DNA from: Sphingobacteriales bacterium
GTDB lineage: Bacteria > Bacteroidota > Bacteroidia > Chitinophagales > Chitinophagaceae
Assembly: GCA_016192105.1 (NCBI GenBank)
Contig: JACPUV010000026.1
Coordinates: forward strand, 62,001-126,000
Reading direction: 5' to 3'
Length of the DNA stretch: 64,000 nt
How positions within the stretch are numbered: position 1 is the first letter of the stretch; the number at the start of each line of letters is the position of its first letter. Positions 26,202 to 35,435 of the stretch are shown here, in pieces. A program made the position numbers and the translations under genes. The notes under the pieces are model-generated. The model was not told the origin of the DNA, did no database searches, and worked only from the letters and a program-made list of their open reading frames with translations.

Positions 26202-27455
26202 TCACCCAAACCGCTCCACCGAAAAAGGCTGCAGGTCCATGCCTGGAGGCACCCGGTTTACCAGTTCATTTACCAGTTTCCCCGTGCCGGCTCCCAGGCT
26301 CAGTCCCAGCATGGAGTGACCGGTAGCTACCGTAAGATTGTTGTATTTTTTTACCCGGCCAATATAGGGCAGTCCGTCTGCCGAGCAGGGCCGGTAACCA
26401 TACCAGGTGTTTTCCTTCGCCGGCAGGGGCACTTCAAATTCCGGGTAATAGCGTTTGACGGCATCGAGGATTCCCTGCACCCGGTTCATCCGAGGCGGTG
26501 TTTTATGTGAGGTAATTTCCATGGTACCGCCAAACCGGATCTTATTGCCATCCATCGGCGTCAGGGCTACTCTTCCTTCCACCAGTATGGAAGGGTAATT
26601 TAATTTATAGGGAGAATTCTCCAGAGTTACAGAATAGCCGCGGCCCGGCATCATCGGGATCTTCAGGCCCAGGAGCTTTGCGGTCTGCCGGCTCCAGGAA
26701 CCGGTGGCCAGCACAATCTCACCGGCTTCAAAAGACTGATCTCCGGCTATAATTTTTTTTATTCTTCCGCCGCCCGTTTCAAAACCGGTCACTTCAGTGT
26801 TCTTCACCAACTGTACGCCGGCCTGCGCCAGGTGGACCCGCAACTGCTGCATCAGTTTATTGGGATAACAATGTGCATCCCCTTTAAAGAATAAGGCGCC
26901 GATCGCATTGATCTTTGTATGCGGTTCCAGTTGATCCAGTTCCTCCTTACTGAGAATAACGGTATCGTGCAAACCCAGCCGATGGGCTTTCTCCAGCGTA
27001 TGAACAGCATGATCTGCGGCTTCCTGTGTCTGAAATAGTTCAATCAGCCCTTTTTGTTCATAGGCGAAATACAAACCGGGCACCCGGGTCCATTCTTCAT
27101 ATTCCTTTTTACTGAGGAGGGCAATATCCCGTAACGGCACTGCCGCTGCTTCCACCTGTTTCGGGTTCGCGCTGCGCATAAATTTCAGTCCCCAGCTGAC
27201 CAGGTTGAAATCGAGCCGTGGCTGTACATAAAAGGGGCTCTTCGGGTTCCACATCCATTTCAGTCCTTGCTTCACAATGCCCGGTGTGGCCAGCGGAATA
27301 AAATGAGAGGGGCAGATATAGCCGGCATTCCCGTATGAGCAGTTGTTCAGGAAATCCCCCTTATCAATCACGGTTACATCCCATCCGGATTTACGTAAAT
27401 ACAAAGCGGAGCTCAGTCCGATGATACCGCCTCCAATAATGATGACCTTACTCAT
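26202..27455 (-). CDS. FAD-dependent D-amino-acid / D-hydroxyproline dehydrogenase (DadA family)
   Basis: This 417-aa flavoprotein has the N-terminal FAD site VIIIGGGIIGLSSALYL and a DAO fold. Other DadA marks are CSYGNAGYICPSHF, GRGYSVTLE and the C-terminal NLTVATGHSMLGLSLGAGTGKLV. Beside a hydroxyproline epimerase, the likely substrate is cis-4-hydroxy-D-proline, oxidised to 1-pyrroline-4-hydroxy-2-carboxylate. General D-amino acid oxidation is the alternative. The start is preceded by a clear AAGGAG ribosome-binding site (27458-27463), which is rare in this phylum. Confidence 0.85.
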   Translation of the reverse strand: MSKVIIIGGGIIGLSSALYLRKSGWDVTVIDKGDFLNNCSYGNAGYICPSHFIPLATPGIVKQGLKWMWNPKSPFYVQPRLDFNLVSWGLKFMRSANPKQVEAAAVPLRDIALLSKKEYEEWTRVPGLYFAYEQKGLIELFQTQEAADHAVHTLEKAHRLGLHDTVILSKEELDQLEPHTKINAIGALFFKGDAHCYPNKLMQQLRVHLAQAGVQLVKNTEVTGFETGGGRIKKIIAGDQSFEAGEIVLATGSWSRQTAKLLGLKIPMMPGRGYSVTLENSPYKLNYPSILVEGRVALTPMDGNKIRFGGTMEITSHKTPPRMNRVQGILDAVKRYYPEFEVPLPAKENTWYGYRPCSADGLPYIGRVKKYNNLTVATGHSMLGLSLGAGTGKLVNELVNRVPPGMDLQPFSVERFG

Positions 27456-27651
27456 TTCTCCTTATATTTTATCAATTCTTAAGGCAATTTTTTTTAACCG
27501 GGGCCAATCTGTACGCAACAGGCCAAAGAGGGATATAATCACTTCCTACCCGGTGCCTCGCTTTACACCTGCTCCCTACTCCCAAAAAAGAATACAACAG
27601 CCCATCCATATCCCAACTGTCTCTTAGAAGGCCACCCATTTTTGATTAGCC

Positions 27652-27724
27652 AATAATATCACCCTTTCAGGGTTTATTTCTTTCTGCCCATTCATTCTAT
27701 AATAATTTCAGCCCTTCGGGCTTT
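27652..27724. repeat. Two related 24-nt hairpin units
   Basis: Units at 27652-27675 and 27701-27724 both start AATAAT and end TTT, with a 5-bp stem and TTC loop between (ACCCT/AGGGT in one, AGCCC/GGGCT in the other). Four of the five differences form two compensated base pairs. The repeat interval is 49 bp. Confidence 0.75.
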
Positions 27725-27752
27725 GCCGACTACCGACTTCCGAGTTCCTGCT
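27725..27752. repeat. Heptamer array, unit CCGACTN-like, 4 copies
   Basis: GCCGACT, ACCGACT, TCCGAGT and TCCTGCT run in register directly after the second hairpin unit. Confidence 0.75.
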
Positions 27753-27810
27753 CCCCCAAAAAATACGATACGCCAATCCCATTCCAAAATGATTCTGAGA
27801 ACATCCATCC

Positions 27811-27845
27811 CCCATTCACCATTCCCCATTTACCATTTACGATTC
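27811..27845. repeat. Heptamer array, unit ACCATTY, 5 copies
   Basis: CCCATTC, ACCATTC, CCCATTT, ACCATTT and ACGATTC end 4 bases before the epimerase stop codon. Confidence 0.8.
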
Positions 27846-27849
27846 AGCT

Positions 27850-28905
27850 TCACAATACCTGGAACCCATACGCATACGGATCATCCTCCCGATCGATCCA
27901 GATCGTATTATACCCATAGACCCTGGCCCAGCCTTCCACGGAAGGGCGAATGGCCGGTTTCCCGTCAACGGTCAGTTCTTCTTCAATACGCCCGGTGAAT
28001 TTACTGCCGATTATACTCTCGTGAATAAATTCATCACCCTTTTTCAATTTCCCTTTTGCATACCATTGCGCCATCCGGGCGCTGGTGCCGGTACCACAGG
28101 GAGAACGGTCGATGGCTTTTTCCCCATAGAAGACCGCGTTCCGGGCTGTTGAAGATGTATCCAATACCGCACCGGCCCAGAGGATATGGGAACACCCGCT
28201 GATCGTCGGGTCCTCCGGGTGTATGAAACTGTGCTTCGCATTGATATTTTTTCTTAACTCACGGGACCATTCGATCAGGTCAGCGGCTGAATAATGTTCC
28301 AGCCCTTTAAAATTTTCCTGCACATCCACAATGGCATAAAAATTTCCGCCATAAGCCACATCAACCTGCAGTTCTCCCAGGTCCGGGCAGCCAACAGTCA
28401 GCTCTGCCGAATGCAGAAAGGCCGGAACATTGGTCAGTTTCACGGTTTCCACTTTTAATTTTTTCTCATTGGCTGTCCGTTGCCCGCTGCCCCCGCTCAA
28501 CGGGTTCGTTTCCCTGGCCCTGTATTCGATCAATACCAGTCCGGCCGGCGCTTCCATCCTGACCAGCCCCGGTATCCTGGGCCGGATCAGTCCCTCTTCT
28601 ATCGCGATGGTGATCGTTCCGATGGTACCATGTCCACACATGGGCAGGCAGCCGCTGGTTTCAATAAAGAGTACTGCCATATCATTGGCCGGATCATGCG
28701 GCGGGTAGAGGATGCTGCCACTCATCATATCATGCCCCCTGGGTTCAAACATCAGCCCGGTACGGATCCAGTCATACTCCCGGAGAAAATGCTGACGTTT
28801 CTCACTCATCGTTTCCCCCCGGAGCACGGGTCCACCCTCTTTAACCAGTCGTATAGGATTACCACAGGTGTGGGCATCGATACAATGAAAAATATGTTTG
28901 GACAT
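27850..28905 (-). CDS. lhpA: 4-hydroxyproline epimerase (proline racemase family)
   Basis: This 351-aa cofactor-free enzyme should interconvert trans-4-hydroxy-L-proline and cis-4-hydroxy-D-proline. Both catalytic cysteines are present, Cys90 in MCGHGTIG and Cys270 in SPCGTGTSARMA. Having Cys at both sites fits racemase/epimerase rather than the dehydratase subgroup. It opens with IDAHTCGNPIRLV. Residues about 135-150 (SGGSGQRTANEKK) look like an insert, and the DNA there has a 7-bp periodicity. Neighbours supply the next pathway steps. Confidence 0.9.
   Translation of the reverse strand: MSKHIFHCIDAHTCGNPIRLVKEGGPVLRGETMSEKRQHFLREYDWIRTGLMFEPRGHDMMSGSILYPPHDPANDMAVLFIETSGCLPMCGHGTIGTITIAIEEGLIRPRIPGLVRMEAPAGLVLIEYRARETNPLSGGSGQRTANEKKLKVETVKLTNVPAFLHSAELTVGCPDLGELQVDVAYGGNFYAIVDVQENFKGLEHYSAADLIEWSRELRKNINAKHSFIHPEDPTISGCSHILWAGAVLDTSSTARNAVFYGEKAIDRSPCGTGTSARMAQWYAKGKLKKGDEFIHESIIGSKFTGRIEEELTVDGKPAIRPSVEGWARVYGYNTIWIDREDDPYAYGFQVL
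28472..28499 (-). repeat. Heptamer-like tract inside the epimerase gene
   Basis: On the plus strand GCTGTCC, GTTGCCC, GCTGCCC and a decayed CCGCTCA follow each other. They encode the glycine/serine-rich insert of the epimerase. Confidence 0.5.
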
Positions 28906-29126
28906 AACCTGTTTATTTTTTCAATCATCTCCGTTATTCATATCACCAGTTGCAGGATGCTTGTTTCCGGTATCCTGATCCTGGTTTTCCTATGGGTTTG
29001 GAATGTCTTCTTTCCACCGGCTGCAGAAAATTGTTTATCTTTTTCCCGGGGACTTCGGTTTTATACGAATTGCTTTATACAAAACATCATATGATAAGAT
29101 TTAAGGTTTACAATCCTGTTACCCAG

Positions 29127-29147
29127 CAGCAACCGGCATCCGGCAAC
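29127..29147. repeat. Short heptamer array, unit CGGCAAC, 3 copies
   Basis: CAGCAAC, CGGCATC and CGGCAAC run in register, with fainter C-rich 7-mers to 29168. They lie just upstream of the next gene's -7 box. Confidence 0.6.
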
Positions 29148-29174
29148 CAATCCTTCCATTTCCAATCCCTTACG

Positions 29175-29182
29175 TAAATTAG
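29175..29182 (+). promoter_or_regulatory. -7 box variant TAAATTAG
   Basis: TAnnTTTG with T to A at the seventh base, 17 bases before ATG 29200. The identical box precedes the gene at 63817. Confidence 0.5.
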
Positions 29183-29199
29183 CCCACAATTGCCTGCTA

Positions 29200-30477
29200 A
29201 TGGAAACCTACGGAAAGATACTATTGATTGCCATGCCGGCCTTTCTCCTCCTTGTGCTTTTTGAAAAATTCTGGGGCTGGAAAAAGGGCTTTGATACAGT
29301 CCGGAATATGGATATGATCTCCTCGCTGAGTTCGGGTATCACCAATGTAACGAAAAGTGTACTGGAAGTCACGATTGCCATCGGCATATATCCCTTTATG
29401 CTGAACCACCTGGCACTGACCCATATTGAAAATACCATTCTGCTGTACATTCTCACATTCATCATCATTGATTTCAACGGATACTGGATCCACCGCTGGA
29501 GTCATGAGATCAACCTGTTCTGGAACCTGCATGTGATCCACCACAGCAGCGAGGAATTCAACCTGGCCTGTGCCCTCCGGCAAAGCATATCGGCTTTTTT
29601 TAACCTGTTTACCATTCTATTATTACCGGCCGCCCTGCTGGGTATCCCCGAGCAGGTGATTGCCACCGTGGCCCCTCTGCAGTTATTTGCCCAGTTCTGG
29701 TACCATACCCGGCATATCAACCGGATGGGATTCCTGGAAAAAATACTGGTTACCCCCAGTCACCACCGGGTACACCATGCAGTGAATCCGGAGTACATGG
29801 ACAAGAATCTCTCCCAGATCTTTATTGTATGGGATAAACTATTTGGCACATACCAGGAAGAATTAAAAGAAGTTCCCCCGGTTTATGGCATTTCCCGTCC
29901 GGCCAAAACCTGGAACCCGATCAGGATTAATTTCCAGCATCTCTGGCTGATGATAAAGGATGCCTGGCGGACCAATAACCGGCTTGATAAATTCACTCTC
30001 TGGTTCCGTCATACCGGTTACCGTCCGGCTGATGTCGCACAGGAATACCCGGTTTACAAAATTGAAGACGTTTATCATTTTGATAAATATGACACCCGGA
30101 CTTCCCGGGCTTTCAACGCCTGGGCCTGGATGCAACTCACGATGATCTTATTATTTATCAGCTATCTTTTCGGCAATATTGCCTATATCAACAATATTGA
30201 TCCTTCTTATATCTACTGGTACGGCGGCTTTGTATTCCTGAGTGTGTACGCCCTTACCGAACTGATGGACCGTAATCCACAGGCAATTTACTGGGAGGTC
30301 CTGCGTTGCGCCTTCGGTTTTTATTTTATTTACCGGCAGGACGATTGGTTTGGCGCGGGATCCTGGCTGGCGAATATAAAGTATTTGCTGGCGGGATATT
30401 TTCTGATTTCGATAGTGGTATCAACCTGGTTTGCATTTCAACATAAAAAAGAGGATACCGGATTGACCGGGGCATAA
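29200..30477 (+). CDS. Fatty acid hydroxylase-superfamily protein, alkylglycerol monooxygenase-like
   Basis: This 425-aa integral membrane di-iron protein has the histidine boxes HRWSH (about 99-103), HVIHHSSEEFN (112-122) and HHRVHH (188-193). Membrane helices lie near 5-20, 50-68, 76-92 and 130-150, and again in the C-terminal part (about 310-330, 345-360, 395-410). The extra C-terminal membrane region resembles the AGMO/TMEM195 group, which cleaves ether lipids. Sterol desaturase is the generic label. The substrate is unknown. Confidence 0.83.
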   Translation: METYGKILLIAMPAFLLLVLFEKFWGWKKGFDTVRNMDMISSLSSGITNVTKSVLEVTIAIGIYPFMLNHLALTHIENTILLYILTFIIIDFNGYWIHRWSHEINLFWNLHVIHHSSEEFNLACALRQSISAFFNLFTILLLPAALLGIPEQVIATVAPLQLFAQFWYHTRHINRMGFLEKILVTPSHHRVHHAVNPEYMDKNLSQIFIVWDKLFGTYQEELKEVPPVYGISRPAKTWNPIRINFQHLWLMIKDAWRTNNRLDKFTLWFRHTGYRPADVAQEYPVYKIEDVYHFDKYDTRTSRAFNAWAWMQLTMILLFISYLFGNIAYINNIDPSYIYWYGGFVFLSVYALTELMDRNPQAIYWEVLRCAFGFYFIYRQDDWFGAGSWLANIKYLLAGYFLISIVVSTWFAFQHKKEDTGLTGA

Positions 30478-30653
30478 CCAACGAGCGGCCTACCCTGGTT
30501 TAGTTTTCCCCGTTTGCATTAGATTCAGTCCCCTCCCGTCTTCAATGATTCCGGTAATTAAACTATTTTTTACCCTTTCCCCTTTTTAGCAAGGAATTTG
30601 CTAGTCTATCCGCAGCCACGATCCATCCGCCTTTATTCATTAAAATCAATGGT

Positions 30654-31142
30654 ATGAAAAAGGCCCTGTTCATTATTGGATTTTTGTATTCAGCCCTTGC
30701 TTCAGCCCAGCTGAAAACCACCCCGGTCTGCCCGGAATTTATAGTGGATATCCTGGACGGACGGATCGGTGACATCGATCCCCGGTCCACCGTGGGCCAG
30801 GTAAAAGCCAAATTTCCCTGTTACACCAGTGCAGTACCCGAAACAGACTCCGCCCGCTGCGGTGGAGGTGTATTCTATAAAGACAAGGATATTTATTTTT
30901 ATACCGGCAGGAATTATGTGGAGATCGGCCCTGCTTTCAAAGGAAAACTCAGTGTACCCCTGATGGGTGCCGCAAGGGGCAACCTGTTTAAATTACTGGG
31001 AAACCCGATGATCAAAGATATGGGCTGGGACGCCTACCAGACTTCCTATGGAATCCTGCTGCTGTATTTCAGCAAAGCCGGTAAAGTCAACCGTATCCGG
31101 TTCAGCACCGAATCGGCCGGGGTGATCCGGTTATGCGAATGA
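30654..31142 (+). CDS. Small secreted protein, unknown
   Basis: This 162-aa protein has a signal peptide at 1-19 (cut ALASA|Q). The mature part has three cysteines, at CPEF, PCYT and RCGG, and one at the C-terminus (RLCE). Two disulfides are therefore possible. I do not recognise a family. The 176-bp upstream gap shows no clear -7 box. Confidence 0.7.
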   Translation: MKKALFIIGFLYSALASAQLKTTPVCPEFIVDILDGRIGDIDPRSTVGQVKAKFPCYTSAVPETDSARCGGGVFYKDKDIYFYTGRNYVEIGPAFKGKLSVPLMGAARGNLFKLLGNPMIKDMGWDAYQTSYGILLLYFSKAGKVNRIRFSTESAGVIRLCE

Positions 31143-31181
31143 GCGGTGGGATATTTAGCCGATAGTCTGGAGTCGATACTC

Positions 31182-31760
31182 TTAGCCCTGTTTCCTTAAA
31201 TACTTTGTCAGGATCACAATCTGCTGTCCCTCGATCCGGCCTTCGATCTGTTCGGTATTATTGGATACCAGGCGGATATTGTGTATCACGGTGCCGACTT
31301 TTGCATTAACCGAAGAGCCTTTTACATCCAGCGATTTGGTCAGTACCACATTATCGCCATTTTTTAAAATTGCACCATAACAATCCTTGTGCAGGTCAAC
31401 GGAACTATCATTCTCATGATCGCCGGTGGCTTTGGCCCAGGCCAGCTTACTCTCTTCCAGGTACATCATATCGATCTGTTCAGCCGCCCAGCTTTCATTG
31501 CGAAGACGGTTCAGCATCCGCCAGGCCATCACCTGGACAGCGGGTACTTCACTCCACATACTGGTGGTCAGGCATTGCCAGTGAGCGCTGTCCAACTCTT
31601 CCTTCTTTTCTATCTGCGCCAGGCATTTCGGGCAGACCAGGATCGCATCATCCATGTTCCCCGTGGCAGGTGGCACTTCGTATATTTTAAGGTTTTCGGC
31701 AGCTGCACATAATTCACATTGGTTGTTGCTCCGCTGGGCCAGTAATTCGTCCTGTTTCAT
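31182..31760 (-). CDS. PhnA/YjdM-family zinc ribbon protein
   Basis: This 192-aa cytosolic protein has an N-terminal zinc ribbon (CELC and CPKC, about residues 16-47) and a C-terminal PhnA/YjdM domain with DCYGAILKNGDNVVLTKSLDVKGSS. Despite the name, the family is not known to cleave phosphonates. ATG 31760 (MKQDELLAQRSNNQCELC) was chosen; the longer frame starts upstream of the -7 box. Confidence 0.85.
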   Translation of the reverse strand: MKQDELLAQRSNNQCELCAAAENLKIYEVPPATGNMDDAILVCPKCLAQIEKKEELDSAHWQCLTTSMWSEVPAVQVMAWRMLNRLRNESWAAEQIDMMYLEESKLAWAKATGDHENDSSVDLHKDCYGAILKNGDNVVLTKSLDVKGSSVNAKVGTVIHNIRLVSNNTEQIEGRIEGQQIVILTKYLRKQG

Positions 31761-31785
31761 GGTGTTTCCGGTTTCAATTTGGCCG

Positions 31786-31793
31786 CAAAGGTA
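31786..31793 (-). promoter_or_regulatory. -7 box TACCTTTG of the PhnA-family gene
   Basis: Exact minus-strand TAnnTTTG match, 25 bases before ATG 31760. Confidence 0.65.
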
Positions 31794-31912
31794 ACGGAAA
31801 CAACTGGCTATTCCGCAGGCAAAAGCAGGATATTCCACCCATTAATCAAATACCGTGAAGCGGGTAGGTCAAAGCGGGAATTAATAATTAATTTTCAGCT
31901 ACAATTCACGCC

Positions 31913-34900
31913 ATGGTTTCCACCAGATTCCTCCTGCCGGCCGTATGCCTGTTTCTGCAGTATTCACTGGCCGGACAGGTGGCGCCGGCCCGCTCCCGGC
32001 CCCTGTACGACAGCAGCAGGACGGAGAATATTTATTACCGCATCCAGGCCATCACCCGGTACAAACCGGATTCCGCTATTGCCGTACTGGGCTATGGAAA
32101 AGCGAATGGTCTTTTCAAGGCTGCGACCGGAGTCCTGATGACCACCCGGGAAGCCGGGAAAGGCACGAACCGGGCCGCAGCAGAAAATATGGCCAATGCC
32201 GAGATCATCTCCATTACCGATACCAGTGCGATCGCCCGGATCAGTGTCTATGCCCGCTACCAGAACGAACAATTCTATCCCGGCGATCTGCTGAAACTGG
32301 AGACCTGGTCACCACCCGGGCTCAGCCGGAATATTTTTTATGAATTGGCCAAACTGGATATTCTTTTCCTCGACAATGCCCGCCAACCCATGATCACCAA
32401 AAAAGAAATCCTGGAAAACAGCGACCCGGATTTTGATCACCAACTGGCGCAGCGATATGCAGACGAGATTCGGAGTTTTAAAGACATGCTATTGAATTTT
32501 GCGGATGAACGCTTTACCCGGATCCACCCTTCCGGACCCTTCAAAGGGAAGACCATGATCGACGGATTCGGTATGGCCACCTGGTATGACCTGCTGAGCT
32601 ATTTTCATTATGTAAGAAAATATCCGGGGAATTTCATGGGAAACGCCTGGAAGATCAACGAGACATTCGGTACCTGGCTGATCAACTTTGCCCCGCAGGC
32701 AGAACGGAACCGCGAATGGCTCCTGCCCCTGATCGAAGCCGGGAAAAACGAAGACCTGGAAGATTTGCTGCAAAAGGCCGCTTTTTATATCCGGTCGGAT
32801 ACCCTCTCCCAATGGACAGAAAGAGTGTTTGAACTGCAAAACAGCGGACTCCCTGCCGATGCCATGCGCCTTTGCAATAAGCTGATCTATCTCTCCCGGA
32901 AATTAAAAGACGAACCAGCCGAATACGCGTTTTATTATACCCGTTCCGTTCTGGCGGATGCTGCGGGTGATACCAGGAACGCATTAGCTGATGCAGAAGC
33001 CGCTCACCGGGGTGACAGGAAAAACGTGTATTATACACAACAACTGGCAGGCCTGTACGGGAAGACCGAACAGTTTGCCGATTGTTACCGGCTTTATAAG
33101 GAACTGCTCAACGAATTGCCGGGGAATACCAATATCACTGGAAATTATGGCTGGTATTTGCTCTCCGGGGGGCATATTGAGGAAGCCGTCCCTTATTGCC
33201 GGGCCGCTTATTCCGGCGATACCAGCAGTATGGCTTTTTCCCTGAATTATGCGCACACATTTCTTCTCCGCAACAGCCCGGACAGCGCCCGGCTCTATTA
33301 CCAGCGATCACTCGACAACCTCATCTACCCTTCCGATTATACGGCGGGACCTCGGGCCGATTTCGATTTCTTTTTTAAGAAGGGCTGGAACCGGAAGGCC
33401 GTGGCCGAAACAGCCGACTGGATGGACCAGGCATTTGAAGAAAAATATAAGGCCCTCACCCGGGGGAATGAGATCTGGGATATTGCCCGGAAAAAATACG
33501 AGCAGAAAAATTATCCCGCGGCCATAGCTGCCTGGAAGGAGTATATTTCCCTGTTCAACAACAGCAAAGAACCCCCTGTACGTTTTATTCACAATGCCCT
33601 GAACTGGACCGGTCTTTCTTACTATTATGCAAAACGATATGACAGCGCCGCTTTTTATTATAAACTGGCCCTGCAACTCGCCATTGATAAACTAAGCCCG
33701 GCACGAAACCCTTATGATGATCCTGAGAATGATTATATATTGGGAGACTATGACCGGATCTATCATTTATATACACTGACCGGTAAGCCCGGCAAAGCCG
33801 AACAATACAAATCCCTGTACAATGCAGAACTTCAAAAACTAAAGGAATTATTCACTCACCCGCTGCTGCATGTCATCTCATTGGGCGGCCGGAGCCGGAA
33901 CCCGGAATATAACAGCGTAAAGAACAGCACCGCCTTTTATGAGAGCCTGACCGGGCTGGACAAAGAGGCCGCTGCTAAAGCAAAGAATATCCTGATCAAC
34001 GGGGAAGGACTGACCCGCGAAAAACTGACTTCCCTGATCGACGAGGTAAGAAAGGCTTCCAAGCCTGAAGACATTTTTGTGTTTTATTATGCGGGTGAAT
34101 ACAGCAACAGGGGGGAACAGCATTTCCTGGATTTTAATCCGGCAGACAGTATGAACGGCCGGATACCCCTTGCCGAACTGATGGATCATATCGACCTGGT
34201 ATATGCAACTAAAAAACTGCTGATTACTGACCTGCCCAATCCATCCCTCGCAAGCCTGGTGGCAACAAAATATATTTCAACCGGCAACAATGCCGGGGAA
34301 ATGATCTTCCTCGGACCCGGCATTGAAACACCCCTGCAGGAAAACGGCCTGTCCCTGTTCACCGACCAGTTGACGAATACCGTGAAGGAACTGAAACAAA
34401 AAGGAAGCTTTACGGCAAGAGACCTGGTGGATAAAGCGGGGTACCGGATCGGCCGCGGCCAGCATTACCTGCCTGTACTGTCTTTCACTAACAGCAAGGA
34501 CTTTGTAGTATATGATCAGCCGGGTAAGGAAACGGATAACCCGGCCACCCGCGGGTTGATCGTAAAAGAGAATGCGTCCGGCAATGCAGACCCCGCCGGC
34601 AATGCGACCCAGAAAAACTATGCTCTTCTATTCGCTTCTGATCATTACCTGGACCCGGGGTTTAACAAACTGGCGAATCCCATTTATGATGCCTCCGCAC
34701 TGGAGGCCCTGTTGAAAAATGATTTTGGTTTTGAAGTAAAACTGGTAAAGAACCCTTCGGGAGAAGAGATTGAAAAATGGCTGAGTGAATACCGGGATAA
34801 TAAGAATTATGGTCCCAATGACCAGCTCCTGGTCTTTTTCGCCGGGCATGGCATTTATTATGACAAAGCAAAAATGGGTTACCTCGTGGCCCATGATTCC

Positions 34901-35428
34901 AGGATCAATGACCCCGCCCATAAAACATATCTTTCGTACAGCGACCTGGGCAATATCTACCTGAAAAATATCAATTGCAACCGGATCTTCCTGGTACTGG
35001 ATGCCTGTTTTGCCGGGTCTTTCTTTGATAACAATGCGGTCAGGGGCACACCGCAGATTGACGCCAAAAACCTGGTCAACCTGATAAGAAATGCATCCAA
35101 CAAGCGTTTTTATAAAGGCATATCATCCGGAGCAAAACAATATGTGGAGGATGGAAAACCGGGACAACACTCCCCTTTTGCCGGGAGTTTCATGAACGTC
35201 CTGTTCAATAAATCACTGCAGAAGGGCTTTGTGACCGCAGATGAGATCATCGGGGAAATTAAAAGCAACCCGCCGGCTTCCACCGCTGTTTGTGAAGGCA
35301 ATTTTAATTACAGCGATCCGCTCAGTCATTTTATTTTCCGGTTGACCACTGCGGAAAAAACCTCTGATATCAAACAGGATAACCTGAAAAGGGACAGGGA
35401 TCCGCCCTCAGCCGGAAATAAGGATTGA
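31913..35428 (+). CDS. Secreted TPR protein with tandem caspase-like domains (one degenerate, one active-type)
   Basis: This 1171-aa protein has a signal peptide (about 1-21) and an unrecognised N-terminal region. A TPR-rich helical centre follows (about 290-620). A first caspase-like domain spans about 640-880. It keeps the strand pattern but has YYAGEYS and LLITDLPNPS where the catalytic His and Cys would be (Glu729, Pro775). The second, about 910-1140, has LLVFFAGHGIYYD (His979) and FLVLDACFAGSFFD (Cys1032), an intact C14-type dyad. It is probably a periplasmic or surface cysteine peptidase. Target and trigger are unknown. It converges on the dehydrogenase gene with 7 bases between. Confidence 0.85.
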   Translation: MVSTRFLLPAVCLFLQYSLAGQVAPARSRPLYDSSRTENIYYRIQAITRYKPDSAIAVLGYGKANGLFKAATGVLMTTREAGKGTNRAAAENMANAEIISITDTSAIARISVYARYQNEQFYPGDLLKLETWSPPGLSRNIFYELAKLDILFLDNARQPMITKKEILENSDPDFDHQLAQRYADEIRSFKDMLLNFADERFTRIHPSGPFKGKTMIDGFGMATWYDLLSYFHYVRKYPGNFMGNAWKINETFGTWLINFAPQAERNREWLLPLIEAGKNEDLEDLLQKAAFYIRSDTLSQWTERVFELQNSGLPADAMRLCNKLIYLSRKLKDEPAEYAFYYTRSVLADAAGDTRNALADAEAAHRGDRKNVYYTQQLAGLYGKTEQFADCYRLYKELLNELPGNTNITGNYGWYLLSGGHIEEAVPYCRAAYSGDTSSMAFSLNYAHTFLLRNSPDSARLYYQRSLDNLIYPSDYTAGPRADFDFFFKKGWNRKAVAETADWMDQAFEEKYKALTRGNEIWDIARKKYEQKNYPAAIAAWKEYISLFNNSKEPPVRFIHNALNWTGLSYYYAKRYDSAAFYYKLALQLAIDKLSPARNPYDDPENDYILGDYDRIYHLYTLTGKPGKAEQYKSLYNAELQKLKELFTHPLLHVISLGGRSRNPEYNSVKNSTAFYESLTGLDKEAAAKAKNILINGEGLTREKLTSLIDEVRKASKPEDIFVFYYAGEYSNRGEQHFLDFNPADSMNGRIPLAELMDHIDLVYATKKLLITDLPNPSLASLVATKYISTGNNAGEMIFLGPGIETPLQENGLSLFTDQLTNTVKELKQKGSFTARDLVDKAGYRIGRGQHYLPVLSFTNSKDFVVYDQPGKETDNPATRGLIVKENASGNADPAGNATQKNYALLFASDHYLDPGFNKLANPIYDASALEALLKNDFGFEVKLVKNPSGEEIEKWLSEYRDNKNYGPNDQLLVFFAGHGIYYDKAKMGYLVAHDSRINDPAHKTYLSYSDLGNIYLKNINCNRIFLVLDACFAGSFFDNNAVRGTPQIDAKNLVNLIRNASNKRFYKGISSGAKQYVEDGKPGQHSPFAGSFMNVLFNKSLQKGFVTADEIIGEIKSNPPASTAVCEGNFNYSDPLSHFIFRLTTAEKTSDIKQDNLKRDRDPPSAGNKD

Positions 35429-35435
35429 TACGGTT

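Larger units (their letters stand above)
27456..27849. other. 394-bp gap rich in repeats
   Basis: This gap between two hydroxyproline-pathway genes holds two hairpin units (27652-27724) and heptamer arrays at 27725-27752 and 27811-27845. A poorer 7-bp pattern (CCTCGCT, TTACACC, TGCTCCC, TACTCCC) lies near 27556-27585. I see no coding sequence. Confidence 0.7.

Noticed and set aside
28480..29094. 204-codon plus-strand frame
   Set aside because: It is antisense to the epimerase gene for most of its length and lacks motifs.
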